Source of the DNA: Acridotheres tristis
Taxonomy: Eukaryota > Chordata > Aves > Passeriformes > Sturnidae
Direction: 5' to 3'
Assembly: GCA_037013685.1 (NCBI GenBank)
Contig: CM072886.1
Location: forward strand, 25,799,080 to 25,863,079
DNA length: 64,000 nt
Position numbers and translations under genes: made by a program. Below, piece after piece: positions 1 to 13,739 of this stretch. Below the pieces are notes generated by a model. The model was given only the letters and a program-made list of their open reading frames with translations, was not told the origin of the DNA and searched no databases. Position 1 is the stretch's first letter. Each line of letters opens with the position of its first letter.

Positions 1-476
1 CAGCATAAGTGTGGATTTATGGAGCTTTTCATAAAGCTATTATGAAAAACATACAACTGCAGGCAAAGAGCTAAATTTATCACAAACCTCAAAAATTTTT
101 CTGCCTTAATAATAACAGGGGGTTAGCCAGAGTTATGGAGTCGCAGCAGGTATTTCAACATTTTCTGTCATGTGATTAAAAACTGCCTACTCCTGTCTAA
201 CATTAAATGTTTAGAATTTATCTGACAGCAAAACAATTGAAAAAAAAATTTTAAATCCTTTCCATGTGTTTTCCATAGCAATTTGCTCTGCAGTATTTCC
301 TTTTATTTTAAATATTTCCATAATAAACCAGGGGAACAAAAAAAAAAAAAAATCAAATTCAGTGTATAGGCTATTTTTCCAGAGCTACATTCGTGCAAAT
401 TAGACAGAATTACTTTTCCCAGTTATAACTGGGCTGAAATGAAGTGGAAGTAACAGAAAGACAACTTCAAGAAGGG
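1..476. other. Unannotated AT-rich DNA
   Basis: I see no gene, RNA gene or recognisable transposon here. The only landmark is a run of 15 A at 338-352. An A run alone does not show retroposition, because no SINE-like or cDNA-like body precedes it. Confidence 0.6.
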
Positions 477-661
477 TCCTTCCTTTCCTTTCCTTTCCTT
501 TCCTTTCCTTTCCTTTCCTTTCCTTTCCTTTCCTTTCCTTTCCTTTCCTTTCCTTTCCTTTCCTTTCCTTTCCTTTCCTTTCCTTTCCTTTCCTTTCCTT
601 TCCTTTCCTTTCCTTTCCTTTCCCTTTCCCTTTCCCTTTCCCTTTCCCTTCCTTTCTTTTC
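477..661. repeat. (TTTCC)n polypyrimidine microsatellite with a TTTCCC end
   Basis: Positions 481-620 hold 28 uninterrupted 5-bp TCCTT units. They are followed by about five 6-bp TTTCCC-type units to about 650, then a degenerate pyrimidine tail. The + strand is purely pyrimidine for about 180 bp. Long open frames on both strands here (Phe/Leu/Ser-rich on +, Lys/Gly/Glu-rich on -) are translated repeat, not genes. Homopurine-homopyrimidine mirror repeats of this length can form intramolecular triplexes; that is known of the class and was not measured here. Confidence 0.98.
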
Positions 662-3600
662 CAGTAATTTGCAGTAGATTTAGTGCCTGAGGGTAGTAGA
701 CTGTTACTGCTACCAGGCAAAATTATTCTGAGACCTTCAAAGGGTTTTCTTTACCACATTTTTCCAATTAAGCTCTGAATTTTAACTTCATCATTATACC
801 TGTGCCAATTCACACAAAAGAAAAAATAAAAATCCTCATTTCCTGTCATTATTTCCTAACTTCATAAAATCAAGGGGCTTGGGTATTTTGTCCTTTTCTC
901 CCTCTTATTTAACACAGGGAGAAAAAGGACACAAATTTCAGATTACTGAAGACCACCAGAAGGGGCAAAGGGTTTGATATAAATTGCATTTCCACATTCA
1001 CCTTTTTTTCTTTTCTTTCTTTTTCTGTTTGTGAAGTGAGAAAAGTTATTTCCATACAGAAAGTATGTTTTCTAAGTTTTAAAGTTTAACTTGAGGAACT
1101 TGAAGTAAATACGCAAGGTTAATACTAAACTCAAGTTTTAGGAATTCAGTCACAAAGAGAAAAATCTTAATTTTAAAGCTCTAAACCACTTTGCATAGCA
1201 AGAGAAGCACTACATGTCTAAGAATTCTGGCACTGCATTCAGAGCAGCCATAATTTTAAGCAGCATTAGCTAAACTAATCTAGTCATAAAGTATTACTGA
1301 AGTCTCATAGTTACAACTCAGATATACTTAACTATATGGAAAAATACTCTTTTTTTCTGCTTTGTCCCCTTCTTTACCTGTTCCCAAATCAGTGCTGACC
1401 ATCCACATGTAGAACAGAAAGGAATGTAACCGTGCACCGAACTCAAGCAGTTTGCATTGCAGGTGTGATACTTTCTGTCCAAACTGGGATTACAGACCTG
1501 GTCACCCAGCCATTGAACAGAACAGGCCTGTTTGAAAGAAAATCTCAGGTATTTTTCTACATCTGTTAAATAATCCTATTTATGTGGGATGGGGCTCAAA
1601 TCATTTAATGCTTGATATCTGTCTGCTTACATGGAGGCTTAGAAGCTAGTCCCCCTTGGCTCCCTTTCAGGTCAGTGGAGAGTAATGAGCACTTTCAAGG
1701 TTTGATTCATTTCACTTCTCTTAGACAGCTGCTTTAGGATGAGACAAATTGCACTTCAGATTCTACTCACTGTATTGACTACATCTCCACTGACTATGAA
1801 TGGAGCCCAGGGCACAAACATTACCCTTGATGAATCCCATCCTTTCTATTTTTTCCATCATCTTCTCCAGGTACATCAGCTAACAGATCACTGACTATAT
1901 TCAGGAAGTTAGTGATTATTAAACATGCAATAAAACGGGTAGTCAAAAAGCAAATTATAAAGAAAGAGAACTGAGGTCAGAATATGGAGTGGGATTTGAG
2001 GGATTGCACTGAACTTCAGCATGCTGATTTTTTTTCCACTTACTATCCTGATGAGTTCTGAGAACCAAATAGATTTTTAATTCTGAATAGCTTTTTTTTT
2101 TCTTTCCAAGCCAAAGGTGTATGAATTCTCAGCTACTCACTAAAAATAAATCATTTTAAAATCTGTGAGTTTTTCACTGCATGGTCAGGCATATGACACC
2201 TTGTAAAGTAGGAGCTAAGCATGACTGATACTGAGGGACACTGTTGTCCAATGTTTAATCTGGGTAGCAGCTGCATGAAAAACTGGATAAATTTCAAATA
2301 AGCCTATATCAAACTGAGAGAGGGTGGGGGGGGTTGAACTGGATCTGGACAACAGGAAACTTGAGCCAAGACTCAGAATTTTAAGTATGAAGAAGACCAG
2401 GTCAAGTAATGTATTTTAGTCCACTTTAGTATGCAGTGCATGTGTGTGCATCACTAGGTAGGGAGAGGTGGCTAACAGTCAAGACTTATTAGTTTGGTTG
2501 CAGTTCTTTATTAAAATAAATATCTCACCTAGAACATACAAGTATCTCTGAGTCACTCTGTAGACCAGTCTTGCTTGTACTCCCCTATGTACCATACTTA
2601 GAAACTTTTTGTAAACTCGGCACGTATATAATGCTAGATGTCCATCCTTTTCCAAGAACCACAGCTATGAACCATCTCCTGAGATTATTCGTTTAAATCA
2701 GGTCAGACCTTTCAAGAAAGGAGAAAAAGTAAACAGCATCATTTCTCCATTTTCTTGCCTTTTTATTTACTCAGTAAATATCCCTAAGTTAGTACATCCT
2801 TGGGGCATCTGAGAGATCTAGGCTTAAACCTGGATTTTTTGTCTCCATTGACTAGAAATCACATCCCTTGCCTACCAGCCCAAGTGTGCTCTAACTATAA
2901 AAGTACAAATTATTTTGAGGTGACAACTTTGTTTCTCTCCTGTGAGGTAGATTAATTACTAACATACATCCTGGCATAGAATAGGCTGCAAGTGTTTTTA
3001 TAACCTGCTCAGTAGAGTGTTGTCCTTCTCCCAAAGCAGATGTGGATCTCAGAACCTGCTCCACACATAAGATAAGAGCATAGGTTCTGCCAAACAGCAG
3101 TTAAGGTCTGAAGGGAATGCTGACACAAAGCATATTGCAAATCACTCAATTCCTTGTAGTAAAAATAGGACTGTTAAATACTTCAGGCCTCAAAAATAAG
3201 TTAATAGCAAAGGTAAAATTAGAAATGCTTATGTAAAGTAGTATTCCATCAACACAGAAGGTAGAAAGGCAGTTCCTTCAACTTCACAGGCAAATGCAAA
3301 TGTTTCCCTCCTAAAAACCTGCAAGTTCAGATTGCATTAGAACTTAAAAGCTTTAGAAAAGTGTAATCTTCACAGAGCACATATTAAGTAAATGATTCTG
3401 ACAAGAATTGACTGAAATATTTCTGCTGGCAGCATCTCTATTCATATTTTCCTTGAATGTAGCAAATTCAAAGTGCTTGAAAATTCTGGTAGGACAAAGT
3501 TTTCAGCTAGTGGTAAAAGATCTATAATCTCTACTTTGCAGATTGTATCAACTTGATTGGAAGAAAAAGAACTATAGCTAGCAGATCTAAAAACAAAGCT

Positions 3601-6600
3601 ACTACCAATGGACTGGTGATCAAACAGGAGGAAAAAATACATAAAGGACAATGGAAAATTCTCCTATGCAACAAGAAATTTACATCAAAGTTTGGAAACT
3701 TGAATGAGTGGATTCATTCTGATATCTCAGAATTACCATCACAAAGGGAAGTCTGAAGCAGAAATCAAAAGTAGAATTGCTTTTGTAATAGCAGTATTTG
3801 CAAAGTTCAACATAACCTGACAAGACAAGGATATCTCAAGTGCATCAAAGATAAAATTCAGAATAATAGAGAATGTCATAGGCTTAAAAACATGTGAAAA
3901 CTGGACTCCGGCAGTATGGATCAAATGACACATTTAGGCCTTTACATTCAAATGCTTTCAAATAAACATACACTGTGTAGGAATAACAACTCTATTAGAA
4001 TGAGCATTTCTGAAATAATTGCATCCCATGAGTATGTGCAAGCAGCTGAAAAAAGAGACAGCTTCTGGGCTGTGAGGAAAAGCAGCAGGCCTTGCAAACA
4101 CCACACCAGACAGAAGTCAAAAAGTAGAGAAAAAAAGGCTGCCACTGGCCATATAAAGAGATGCCAGCATGAAAAATGTCCATTTGGACAAGGAAATTAG
4201 AGACAATCAGATAGTTTCTCCACTAATAACAATTACCTCAAAGGCCAACAAGTACTTTAAAATAATAAATATATGATAATGTAAGTCATGGAAAAGGACT
4301 GCAATTTTTTTTTTCACTGGGCTGAAAGGAGCAGCTTCATGTGTAATTTTATCTTTGTTTTAACACTTTGAAACTGATATAGAGGTCTAGGATATAAGGA
4401 GTGTGCTCTCTGGATGGCTTCATTGGTACTTTGTGGTATGGCAGTGTTAGATTCTGTCCAGAGACAGGCTTAACATGTCATCAGTAATGTTTTTTTAAGG
4501 TCATATTTTAAGATGATCCAGGATCAGTTATTACTTAAACACATTTGTTGCACAAATATACACTAATGTATTAGTTTAAACCTACATTGTAGCTTAACTG
4601 TTGCTACACCTAAATATATATTTCCTCCATAAATAATAAGGACCAGGAGTCAACACAGTCTACCCCTGAGTTTACACAGAACATTAAGTTGTGCATGACC
4701 TCAGTTTCCTAAGTCGTGGAATTTTGCTTTTCTCATAAGTTTCTGTAGCAGCATAGTTGGACCAGATAACCCCACCTTTTTCCCATCCAACCTCACCTAT
4801 TGCTGAGCAGTTATCTGTCCTGAAAAAGGTGAAACACTTTTGAAAAAACGCAACTGTTAAAAAATATAGTTTGTTTATTTTCTGCCAAAGGCTTTAATAG
4901 AAAAACTTAGTACAAAATCTTTAAGCACGAAGATAACCAATAGGAAAAAGACACTGTGCAAAAACCAGATTTCACAGGTCCTATTGCTAGTATTCCTATT
5001 CATTTCCCTCAGAAGTTTACGGATAACTGTTGAGCATTTTAAGCATATACACATCTAGTGTTGAATCATATATGTTTCTCAGGAGACAGTGGGCCATAAA
5101 TTAGCCATTAGAAACCCGAGGAATGCTTTTTCTGAGCTAAATACATAATCCACATAATCAATCACAGAAGAAGGAACAGGCACGTTGCACATCAGTCAAA
5201 TTGGACTCATTTGGGGTAAGCATTTCCCATGACTTAAGAAGTTTGTATAAATCTGAGCAGAAACCTTGGAATGGAAAGCATATGTATGGCTTCAGGGTAG
5301 AATCCAAAAAGTCCAAAGTTTACCAGAAAAAGATCTAACCTACAGTTGAATAAATTCATTTGGAAGTTGTGAGAATAAAGGAACATATATATTTTTAATC
5401 ATGTATTTTGACAGTCTTCTTTCCTTTGAAGGGAAAACAACTGAAACCTTAATGAATGGTAGGAAATATGTTTATTCAAAAAAAAAATTTTTTTTAAAAC
5501 CTTTTGATTATATATGTAAGGTATTTATTGAATATAAATATTAATGGTAGAAATTGTATAAATATATTTTTATAAATGTAATTCAGATTATGTTGATTTG
5601 GTATAAACATAAGTACTTGTTGTGTCTTTTAGGGATTTTAAACTTTTTAAGGTCTTGATAAAGATAAGATGCTAGTATTTCAGCAGTCTATTGAAAAACC
5701 TCTGTAAATAAGAAGACAACCAGCTTTTCATGACAGAGATCTACCTTTCAATGTGAATACATGGACAAAACTCTGTGCTGCATAGATGTTGCCTTAATGA
5801 TGCCAAGGCAGATCTACCTACCTTCCTTCTGCACAGGCTTTTGGATGGCTACAGCAATAGGCTGAACATCACTAATAATTTTTTTGTATGTTGATTTTAG
5901 CACACAAATTAAATCCTGGTGAATTATTCACTCAGTTCATAATGGAATAATTCCACTCAAATCAATGGAACTAAACAACATAACCCAACTGGGAATCTAT
6001 CCAATGGTGTTCCTAGAGTCATTGTAACTTGTTTTAGTTAAATAGCATGCAACATCATTTTCTTTTCCTTCTCTTTATAATTATGTTGCATACCATACAA
6101 ATTCAAAATGTTAGCATTACAAAATCTTCTTTCCGTTGGAGTATGGGGCCAGAATTTTTTCTTCTAAGTTAGTGCATTTCATATGAGTACAGATTAGTAT
6201 GTGTGTATTTTCCAAGTTTGTGCATACATCTGGTAATCTACCAGGTTATAACAAGTGAAACTCCACAGGCTTCTCAGGAAAGATACTGCATGACAGCAAG
6301 CTACAACCACCACAACAATTTGTCTAGTATGGCCCTTGCCTCTGCTTCAGGGGAGAGTCTGGAAGGTTCTGTGCTTTGGTTGGGTTACAGGAGGCAGCCT
6401 ATGTCTCCATTGCCAAGGCACCCCATCGGCCTTTAGGCAGGACCTGGGGAGTGGAATGTGCTTTGTGTAGGTACATCTACACTGAATTATGTGCTCTGGG
6501 CAGGTACCACAAATCCAGCAATGGCAGCAAGCACTGGACTTGATACATCTGTGAAAATGAGCTGAAACTCATATCTGTTGTGATGAGCTGGAGACATAGC

Positions 6601-9600
6601 ATTGTTTTGGGATTGTACTGCAGTCAAACACCATTCAGACACTAGTGAATGCATTATGGTATTTTGAAACCATACATGAGACATTTGGCCTGTTCTCACT
6701 GGTTCCCTACAGTTTTTACCATGGTACTGAGAGCAGCATTTGATAAAGGAAGAAAGATTTATTTCGACAGTGAAAATGGTTTCCCAGATAGCCCTTGCTC
6801 TGTATGAATTTCTGATGCTCTGGTAAGGAGTACTCTGAATCTACATAAAGCATTGGAAGCAACTCTGTCCAACAACATTTCCCACATAAATATCTTGGGC
6901 AAATTATTTATGGACTCAAAGACTCCTGTCATGGGTAATGTCAGTGATTAGCTAAGATGATCCCTTGGTACTCTAGCAACAGGTCTGACTGCCTAATAGG
7001 AAAGCATTCAAATCTGTGTCATGGACATTGATTCTGTCACTTCAGAACAAGTTTTCACAGCTTCAAAGTATTCCCCATTGCCAGAACACTGCCACTTTGT
7101 CCGGAAAATTAACTATCTCATGATTTACTCTTCTCAACAATGATCAGCTCCTTTGGGTCTGACCTGTACTGCCATACATATCTGAAGAATATTAAAAATC
7201 ATGTTATGAAGAAATAAGGACACAGAGGTACAAGCTGCAATGTTCTTTTTAGCCTTCATCAGGCATCCTATGCTGGGCAGCTAAAAATCTCTGTAACATA
7301 GGCTCCAAAGATTTGAGACTCAGCATTAAGATCTCACACCACATTCTCTCATAACATCTCACATACAATCTACCTGCAAGTCACAAGGGTAGAAGCTTAT
7401 AGGACTGTAGCCATCAATGCATAAAAAATCTGAAGAGGAAAATACAGCTTTAAATATATAAATAAGTCATGCAAAACAAAGGCTACATTCCCTGTTTCTG
7501 CCACTGTCACCTGGAAACAAACATAAAGGCTAGGGACTTTCATGAAAAATGCTAATGAATTTCCTAGGAACCTAGCTTCAACAAAACTAAAAAGCATCTG
7601 TTCATTTTCAGTGAGGCTTGAATACACCGAGTAACCTCTTGAGAACTCCTGATACATCTTTGGTATGGCTAAAAGAGAAGAAAAGCAAACCTGAAGGAGT
7701 CAGCTAGACGACTAATATTTTTATGCATCTGTTTTAAAATCCCAAATCCCTGCTGAGTTGTGAAAAAGATAATCTGTTAGTCTGAGCTGCACTGAATTGA
7801 TAATTTTTAGAGCTCAATGATATAAATACTCTCAAGAGTTAGTTGGTATCCACATTGGACCTACTCAGTAACTAGGGAATGCTGCATCATAGGACAATTC
7901 CCCATCATGTCTAATTTTATACAAGTTGTCACACCATAACTAAATATTAAAAAATTCACACAACTACACTGGGGAGAAGAACTTACATGTCTCCATTCCT
8001 AGATAGGAAAAAGTAACATTTTCTTTCGGGACAGACTACATAAAGAAAAAACACTGCCAGAAAGTCATAAAATAGAGCAGAGTATGCTCTCAAAGGACCT
8101 TGAGCTACCAAGGTTTTTGACAATATAAGAGCAGTCAGGTACCAAGGCTCAGCAGGACTAGTCATATCTTGGATAAGTTCCATCTGGCTCCAAGCAAAAA
8201 GGCACTATGACTCAAACATTGTATGCATGAAAAACGAAACAAAGCATTTGGCAATACTGAGAAAATATCCAGTATAAAAATTGATCTAATTAATTTCTAA
8301 ACAAGGCAGTGAGAGTGTATATATAAGCCAGAAGACCAAAGATATTTTGGTACCTTCCTGTTAATAATTCATGGCAAAGTACAACCACCTGACCCAAGGA
8401 AAAGCCCTTTGTAGATACACTTGTTCCATCAAAGAGCAGAGACATCATCTTCTATGAATTATGAGATCAGTTACTTTGTCAAAGGAAGTCCAAAGCAGCT
8501 AAACTAGGCTCCATATATTTCTCTAGGAGAATAGTCATATGTGTAAAGCATTGCACAACTATTGTGATGCTAATAACACTTTATTCATGAGAGTAATGCT
8601 GGATTCTTTTTTTTTTTTTTTGGCCTTTTGACAGAGGACAATAGGAAGCAAAAAGAAGCTGCTCTGTGTGAACTCTCCTTCACCCAACTGGTTAAAAATG
8701 TGAGGGCTGACATCTCACTTGCTTAATTTAGTTAGAATTGTACTATACAGAAAAGAGGAGGAAGAATAGTATTGGTTATAGTCATAGGTTAAGGCATCAT
8801 CCTTCATTTTAGACAATCACAAGAAGCCATTTTCTAACATAAAGCATAATACAGAAAACAAAATTTCTGTTTATCTGACATGAACCTGTAGCAAAAGGTT
8901 GGAAAGGCAGATTTCCTCTTCATACCTTTGCCAAATAACACACCTAACATTAACTAAGCCAGTCAGTTAAATTAAATTATATTATTTGTGCCAATATTGT
9001 TCCAGAGATTCTGAGAATCAGAACATATCCAAATATCAAGTGGCCACTCATGCAGAAGCAAAGTACACCTAAGTATAAACAAAAATCTCTACTGTTTGTG
9101 AACTGTTTGCCCAGTAGGACTGAAAGGAATTCCAAAAGAAGAGCACATGGCTTCCCAAAGAACAACTAAAGGCAATTGCATTCGTATCCCTAAAACCTAT
9201 CTCGGAAGGAGCCTCCCTAAGAAATGTCAGGAAAGATTATTCAGAGTGGAGGGCAGTGGCAAGAAGATCTTTTCTGAGAAATGCCAGTTCAAAGGATGAA
9301 AGTATGGGATTTTAGAATGAGGTTAAATAACTGAAAATCTATCTAGCTACCAAGTATTTAAATTTTTATTTCTAAACTTCTTTTTGGGTTTGTACACACA
9401 GTGTTGGTACATAAACTTTTATTTTTAGTGCTAAACTTAGATGATACTAGAGCAAAATAATCATGGTGCAGTCATTTAAGCTCAAGATGCACTAATACCA
9501 CAAAGGCAGCACATATAAAATTATATGTTTAGAGCCCATCAGTACAGAATCAAGTAGCATTATCCAAAAATCAGAAACTGGAGTCTCTTTCCTATCAAGT

Positions 9601-9793
9601 TGAAGAAGGAAAATATTATATCAGGACCCATTTTTTTAGAAAGAGGATCTTTACAGCAACATTAACTAGTGCCTCTCCTAAAAAAAGTCAGTAAAGAGAT
9701 ATCCTCAGGATTCAGGCAATCCCCCGAGCATTACAAGTAAGGGCTAAGTTTGTGCAAGTTTCTGTAAGAGAAGCAGTAGGAAGGCAGGGGATT
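662..9793. other. Long unannotated AT-rich stretch
   Basis: I recognise no exon, RNA gene or dated transposon in about 9 kb. Open frames stay below about 100 codons and match nothing I know. Landmarks are an 8-G run at 2326-2333, an adjoining A10/T8 block at 5478-5495 and 15 T at 8607-8621. A few patches near 4740-4800 and 6340-6600 are slightly GC-richer and might be very old repeats, but I cannot assign them. Confidence 0.55.
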
Positions 9794-9814
9794 AAAAAAA
9801 AAAAAAAAAAAAAA
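9794..9814. repeat. A21 homopolymer run
   Basis: There are 21 consecutive A residues, among the longest A/T homopolymers seen in the window. The upstream sequence does not resemble a SINE or a processed transcript, so I treat it as a simple repeat rather than a retroposon tail. Confidence 0.9.
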
Positions 9815-12502
9815 GAGTCCAAGAAAGACCAAGAAAGCACATTAAGCACATTAAAAAAACCACTAGAACAAAACTTCAGAGAAGGATGCAAATAGTTTCC
9901 TGTTTGAAATTTTCCAATTCAGAGAAACAAAAGACTGGCTAAAAACCTTCTCTATCAATTTCTCTGCCTAACTGAGCTACCAAGAGGCCAGTTTAGTCAA
10001 CTATCACAGCACAGAATGGACGGCTAAACAACATTACTGCATGTAATACTCCTAATGCTGTGCAGTCATGATTCTGATTCATACGTGCTGTGAAAGAGAA
10101 AGCTTCTGACCCCAAGAAATCAACATCGAATTATCTCCAACCTACTGCTGGATGGCTGCATGTGTCTGTAGAAATATTTTCCAAACCTCATTTCCAATCT
10201 GTTTCCTCATCAATAATGATCCCAACAATCAATGTTTCCACAACATCTGAGCCAAATTTCATCTACTACCAGAAGATGTTTCAGCAACGTGATGGAACAT
10301 AGTTCGTATTTATCTCCAATGAGATTACAATTAATTTCTGAAAGGAGGGATACATTTAAGAGTGTACTCACACAGGCTTATAGTCACACAAATTATTAAA
10401 TTAAAGAAGAAAACACTGAGATGCATAATTTCTCTCTTTCCCACAGAAGCTCAACAAAAATACTTATCGTTATCTTCCATGAGCTCTGCTCTCTCAGACA
10501 ATCTTCTGCCATCACAAAAAGCACTTCTAAACAGTATCAGGGCCTACATCCTCGTACCTGCAGGACCTTCCTCACTCCATGGACACACTTGAGAACTCCT
10601 TAGCTACCCCCATTACTGCACTTTTTATCCACCATTCATTCTCTGATAATAAATGTGTAACAGAATACTTGAAAATAATCTGCAGTAAGTGCTCCTCTCC
10701 AAGTGTAGAAGAACTGACTGAAGCATCCTTAATACTTGCGTCTGTGGGTGCAAGACCATGCAGAAAACTAGAGGACTAAAGGCAGTAACACCTCTTTCAG
10801 GAACCACTAAATGGAGATGGCATTTTGGTAACCAGGCATTAAAATTTCTATTTGTTCCAGAAATAGAAATTTGTTCTTGATTTCCATGTTCCAGAGGAAT
10901 GGGTAACACCTGATGTCTGCAGCAGGTCAACTAGTTTAACTGAAAATAGCTAGTAACCTGCTGTGACCCCTGCAAGATGCAGTATGTCCTTCTGAAGTAT
11001 GGCTTAGACCAATATGTCTCTCAACATCTCTTAATACATCCATTGGCATCTATAGAAAAAAGAAATAAATAAAAACCTTTTTCTGTATTTAGTATTAGCA
11101 CTGAGATGTATGCAGAATACAACACTGAAGTCTCTCCAGTGTTAATACTTGTTTCTTGAAGCAGTGGACTTCCTATCAGGGGGGAGAAAATCAACCAACC
11201 TACACTACTTTCGATTAGAACAGTTTAATCCTAATCCCTTTTCTCTGATCTTGGCAGAGGATTTTTAGCATGTAACTATATTTAAATAACTACCCAGAAT
11301 TAATCCTTTTGGTTGCTCAAGGCATGAAGGGAAAGCAGTCAGAAACAAAGCATTCAGAAACATGTTGCAGCTGTTTCTTAGAATTCACTATTTATAATTG
11401 AAAACATTTTTTTTCTTTTCTTTTTTGCTTTCATTTGTGTGCGTGTGTGTGTGCGGGTGGCGTCAGAATAACCTTCAACTGCCTTACTTGTCCTTTCCTT
11501 TTCACAGTAGCAAATATCAAGAGAGAGACAGAATAGGTATAAAACATTTCAGCATGAAGTTAAGTATCTCTGACAGTTTACAGCATTCTGCACAAGGCTG
11601 TATGTAAAAAGAAGGTTTTTTCTTATATGTAGCTTGGGTTGATTTAATAAAACTGGAGAAAAATTCCCTTTTATAGTCTTAGTAATAATTGGTTGAAAGC
11701 CGATAAAGCTTATTCCTAGTTTTCAAAAAAATGAGCTGTATGTACTGAAAAGGAATTTGATGTGCAGCTGTGCTTCCTCTGATCCTACCTTTCTCTCTTA
11801 ATATTTGGTCCTTTCCAGATGCAATAGACCAATTTAACACAAGAACCCCATCTAAGGTTTAAGTCAGTCATTTTAGACTCATTTTAAATAACCAAAATTG
11901 AGCCAAAAAGTACATAATGCACATGAATATATGCTACAATGAAATACTATTCTACTGAGTAACCACTTTTTAATGCATAAGTGTTTATGTTTTGTTCAAG
12001 GACTGAGTTCTTACAGTATGTTTGGTTTTACAGTGACAGAGACCTAGGAAGAGCTAGGCTCTCAAGCTGCAGCACGTTTTAAAACATACAAAAATGCAAT
12101 TCAAAATATACAAGATAGAGCGAGGAGTGTTGGGAGGATGGAATATTTGGACACTGCAACAATACCACCATTGGCTTTTGTGAATGATAATCTGCCAATT
12201 TGTAGATTGAAGAGAGAAGCTGATTTTGTTTGGGATTTTTTTAGAGGGGTTACCTTTCCAAGACTGCATTAGCAAAGATGGTTAAAGAGTGGAAAGGACT
12301 AAAACAGTGTATAAATTAACCTTCAGTATTAACAATGTTAACATTTTTAACAGTAGTTAAGCAGTATTTATTCATCCATCGTGTGAGCTGTATTGGCACA
12401 TGTAACCCATTATTATAGCATTTCAACAAATCACCAACAATCTTGACCACTAAGGATGTGCCCCTTAGACCTTAAGAATCAGAACCTTAAACCCAGAAAA
12501 AA
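9815..12502. other. Unannotated AT-rich DNA
   Basis: No gene is supported. There is a short GT/GC-alternating tract at about 11436-11454 and an inverted repeat listed separately. Several overlapping open frames of 60-100 codons at 10.1-10.9 kb lie on both strands and show no domain, codon pattern or splice context that I can recognise. Confidence 0.5.
10842..10872. other. Perfect 12-bp inverted repeat (potential hairpin)
   Basis: The arm AAATTTCTATTT (10842-10853) is exactly complementary to AAATAGAAATTT (10861-10872), with a 7-nt spacer, GTTCCAG. Function is unknown. In AT-rich DNA such structures can arise by chance or be parts of old transposon ends. Confidence 0.85.
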
Positions 12503-12578
12503 TTAAATTGTTCAAGGTCACACAAGTAGCTGGGAGCAACAGTAAATTTTTTTTCTAGCCTTAGGTCTGAAACTGCTT
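12503..12578 (+). repeat. MIR-like ancient SINE relic
   Basis: The stretch around 12510-12545 reads as the MIR core pattern 'TTCAAGGTCACACAAGTAGCTGG', close to the familiar MIR motif in which 'CAAGGTCACACAGCTAG' is followed by a degenerate tail ending near 'AGGTCTGA' (12563-12570). MIRs are pan-amniote fossils, and birds keep some strongly decayed copies. Identification is from memory of the family, and the copy is short and diverged. A chance match is possible. Confidence 0.45.
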
Positions 12579-13739
12579 CTTGAACCAATATAAAAATTAT
12601 TAGCTTAGTTAAGAATTAATGAAATAGGAAAGTTTTTAAAATTATTATAAAAAAGTGACGTTTCCTTGCTTGAAAGAAATACAGGTTTTGATAGCAAGTT
12701 CCTATATCTTGGTGATTCATCAGATTTTAATAATTTTTTTTCTACTGTGTCTTCTCATTTTTTCCTGAAATGGATCTCTTTTACATGAACTAGTCCTCAT
12801 TTTCCTTTCTTTGAACTCTTATGTAAATGTCTAAGATGTCAATAACACAAACCCCTTTATAAGAGATTCCATTATAATTCTTTCATCAGATCACTTTCAC
12901 AGTCCTTGGGCCACAGTTCTTACCTTTGTGTTGTACATTCATATCTCTCTAAATGACGGATTTCCTATTTTGTACAGTTTTATTCCCTTCATCCTGATTA
13001 CATTAGAAAAACTCCATGTCCAACTATAAAAAAATTTTTAAAAACCCAACTAATAATTGTGAATACAAAGCTCTAACTGCTTTGTCTGCCTGCATTATTT
13101 CAGAATGTACCACCAGTTCTAATCCATTATAGTTATAATAAAATATTGTCTCTATATACTTAAAAATGACACTCAGAAATAGATGTCCTCTCTTTTTTTA
13201 CCTCCTGCAACCATGTGACATAGCTAATGTAGAGGAGAAATAAAATCCAGATACCAAAGTCATGGTTTGTAGTCTATTAAAGCCAGCTGTCTACCAGAGT
13301 TAAGGAAATGATTGTGCTGTTTGTGCCATTTCTAATTAATAATAACTAAGGATTAATAAAGCAATTTAGAAAAAGAATATATCAGGTAAGGATTTATAGG
13401 TAGATGAAAGCTATTTTATTGTAAATAATCATGGATAAAATTAAATGTGAGCTAAGACATTTTATGGCCCAGCAAAAAAATAATATTTCACATACTTTTC
13501 AAGCTCTGGTTCTCTTAAAAACAAATTAATGGAGGTGGAGGTACTGGAAAGTCACAATTTAATCCCTGACAAATAGTTCAGAGACATCTGCAATGTTTAA
13601 CAGTTTTCTGCATTGTCACAAAAAGCACGAAAACAGATCTTAAAGGGCAACATTTCTCTGTTTATTGTGTACTAAGAGTCTTAGAGGCTTCACAGCTTGA
13701 TAGGCAGCTCTGACCACACTGCTGAGAGAGAAATTTTTT
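12579..13739. other. Unannotated AT-rich DNA
   Basis: I see nothing beyond short A/T runs and stop-dense frames in all six readings. Confidence 0.55.

Noticed and set aside
400..720. 106-codon Lys/Gly/Glu-rich minus-strand frame
   Set aside because: It is the TTTCC/GGAAA microsatellite translated; no coding signal exists outside the array.
2320..2345. G-rich GGTTGAACTGGATC resembling the CR1 3'-UTR motif
   Set aside because: Only about 20 bases match and the upstream and downstream CR1 signatures are absent.
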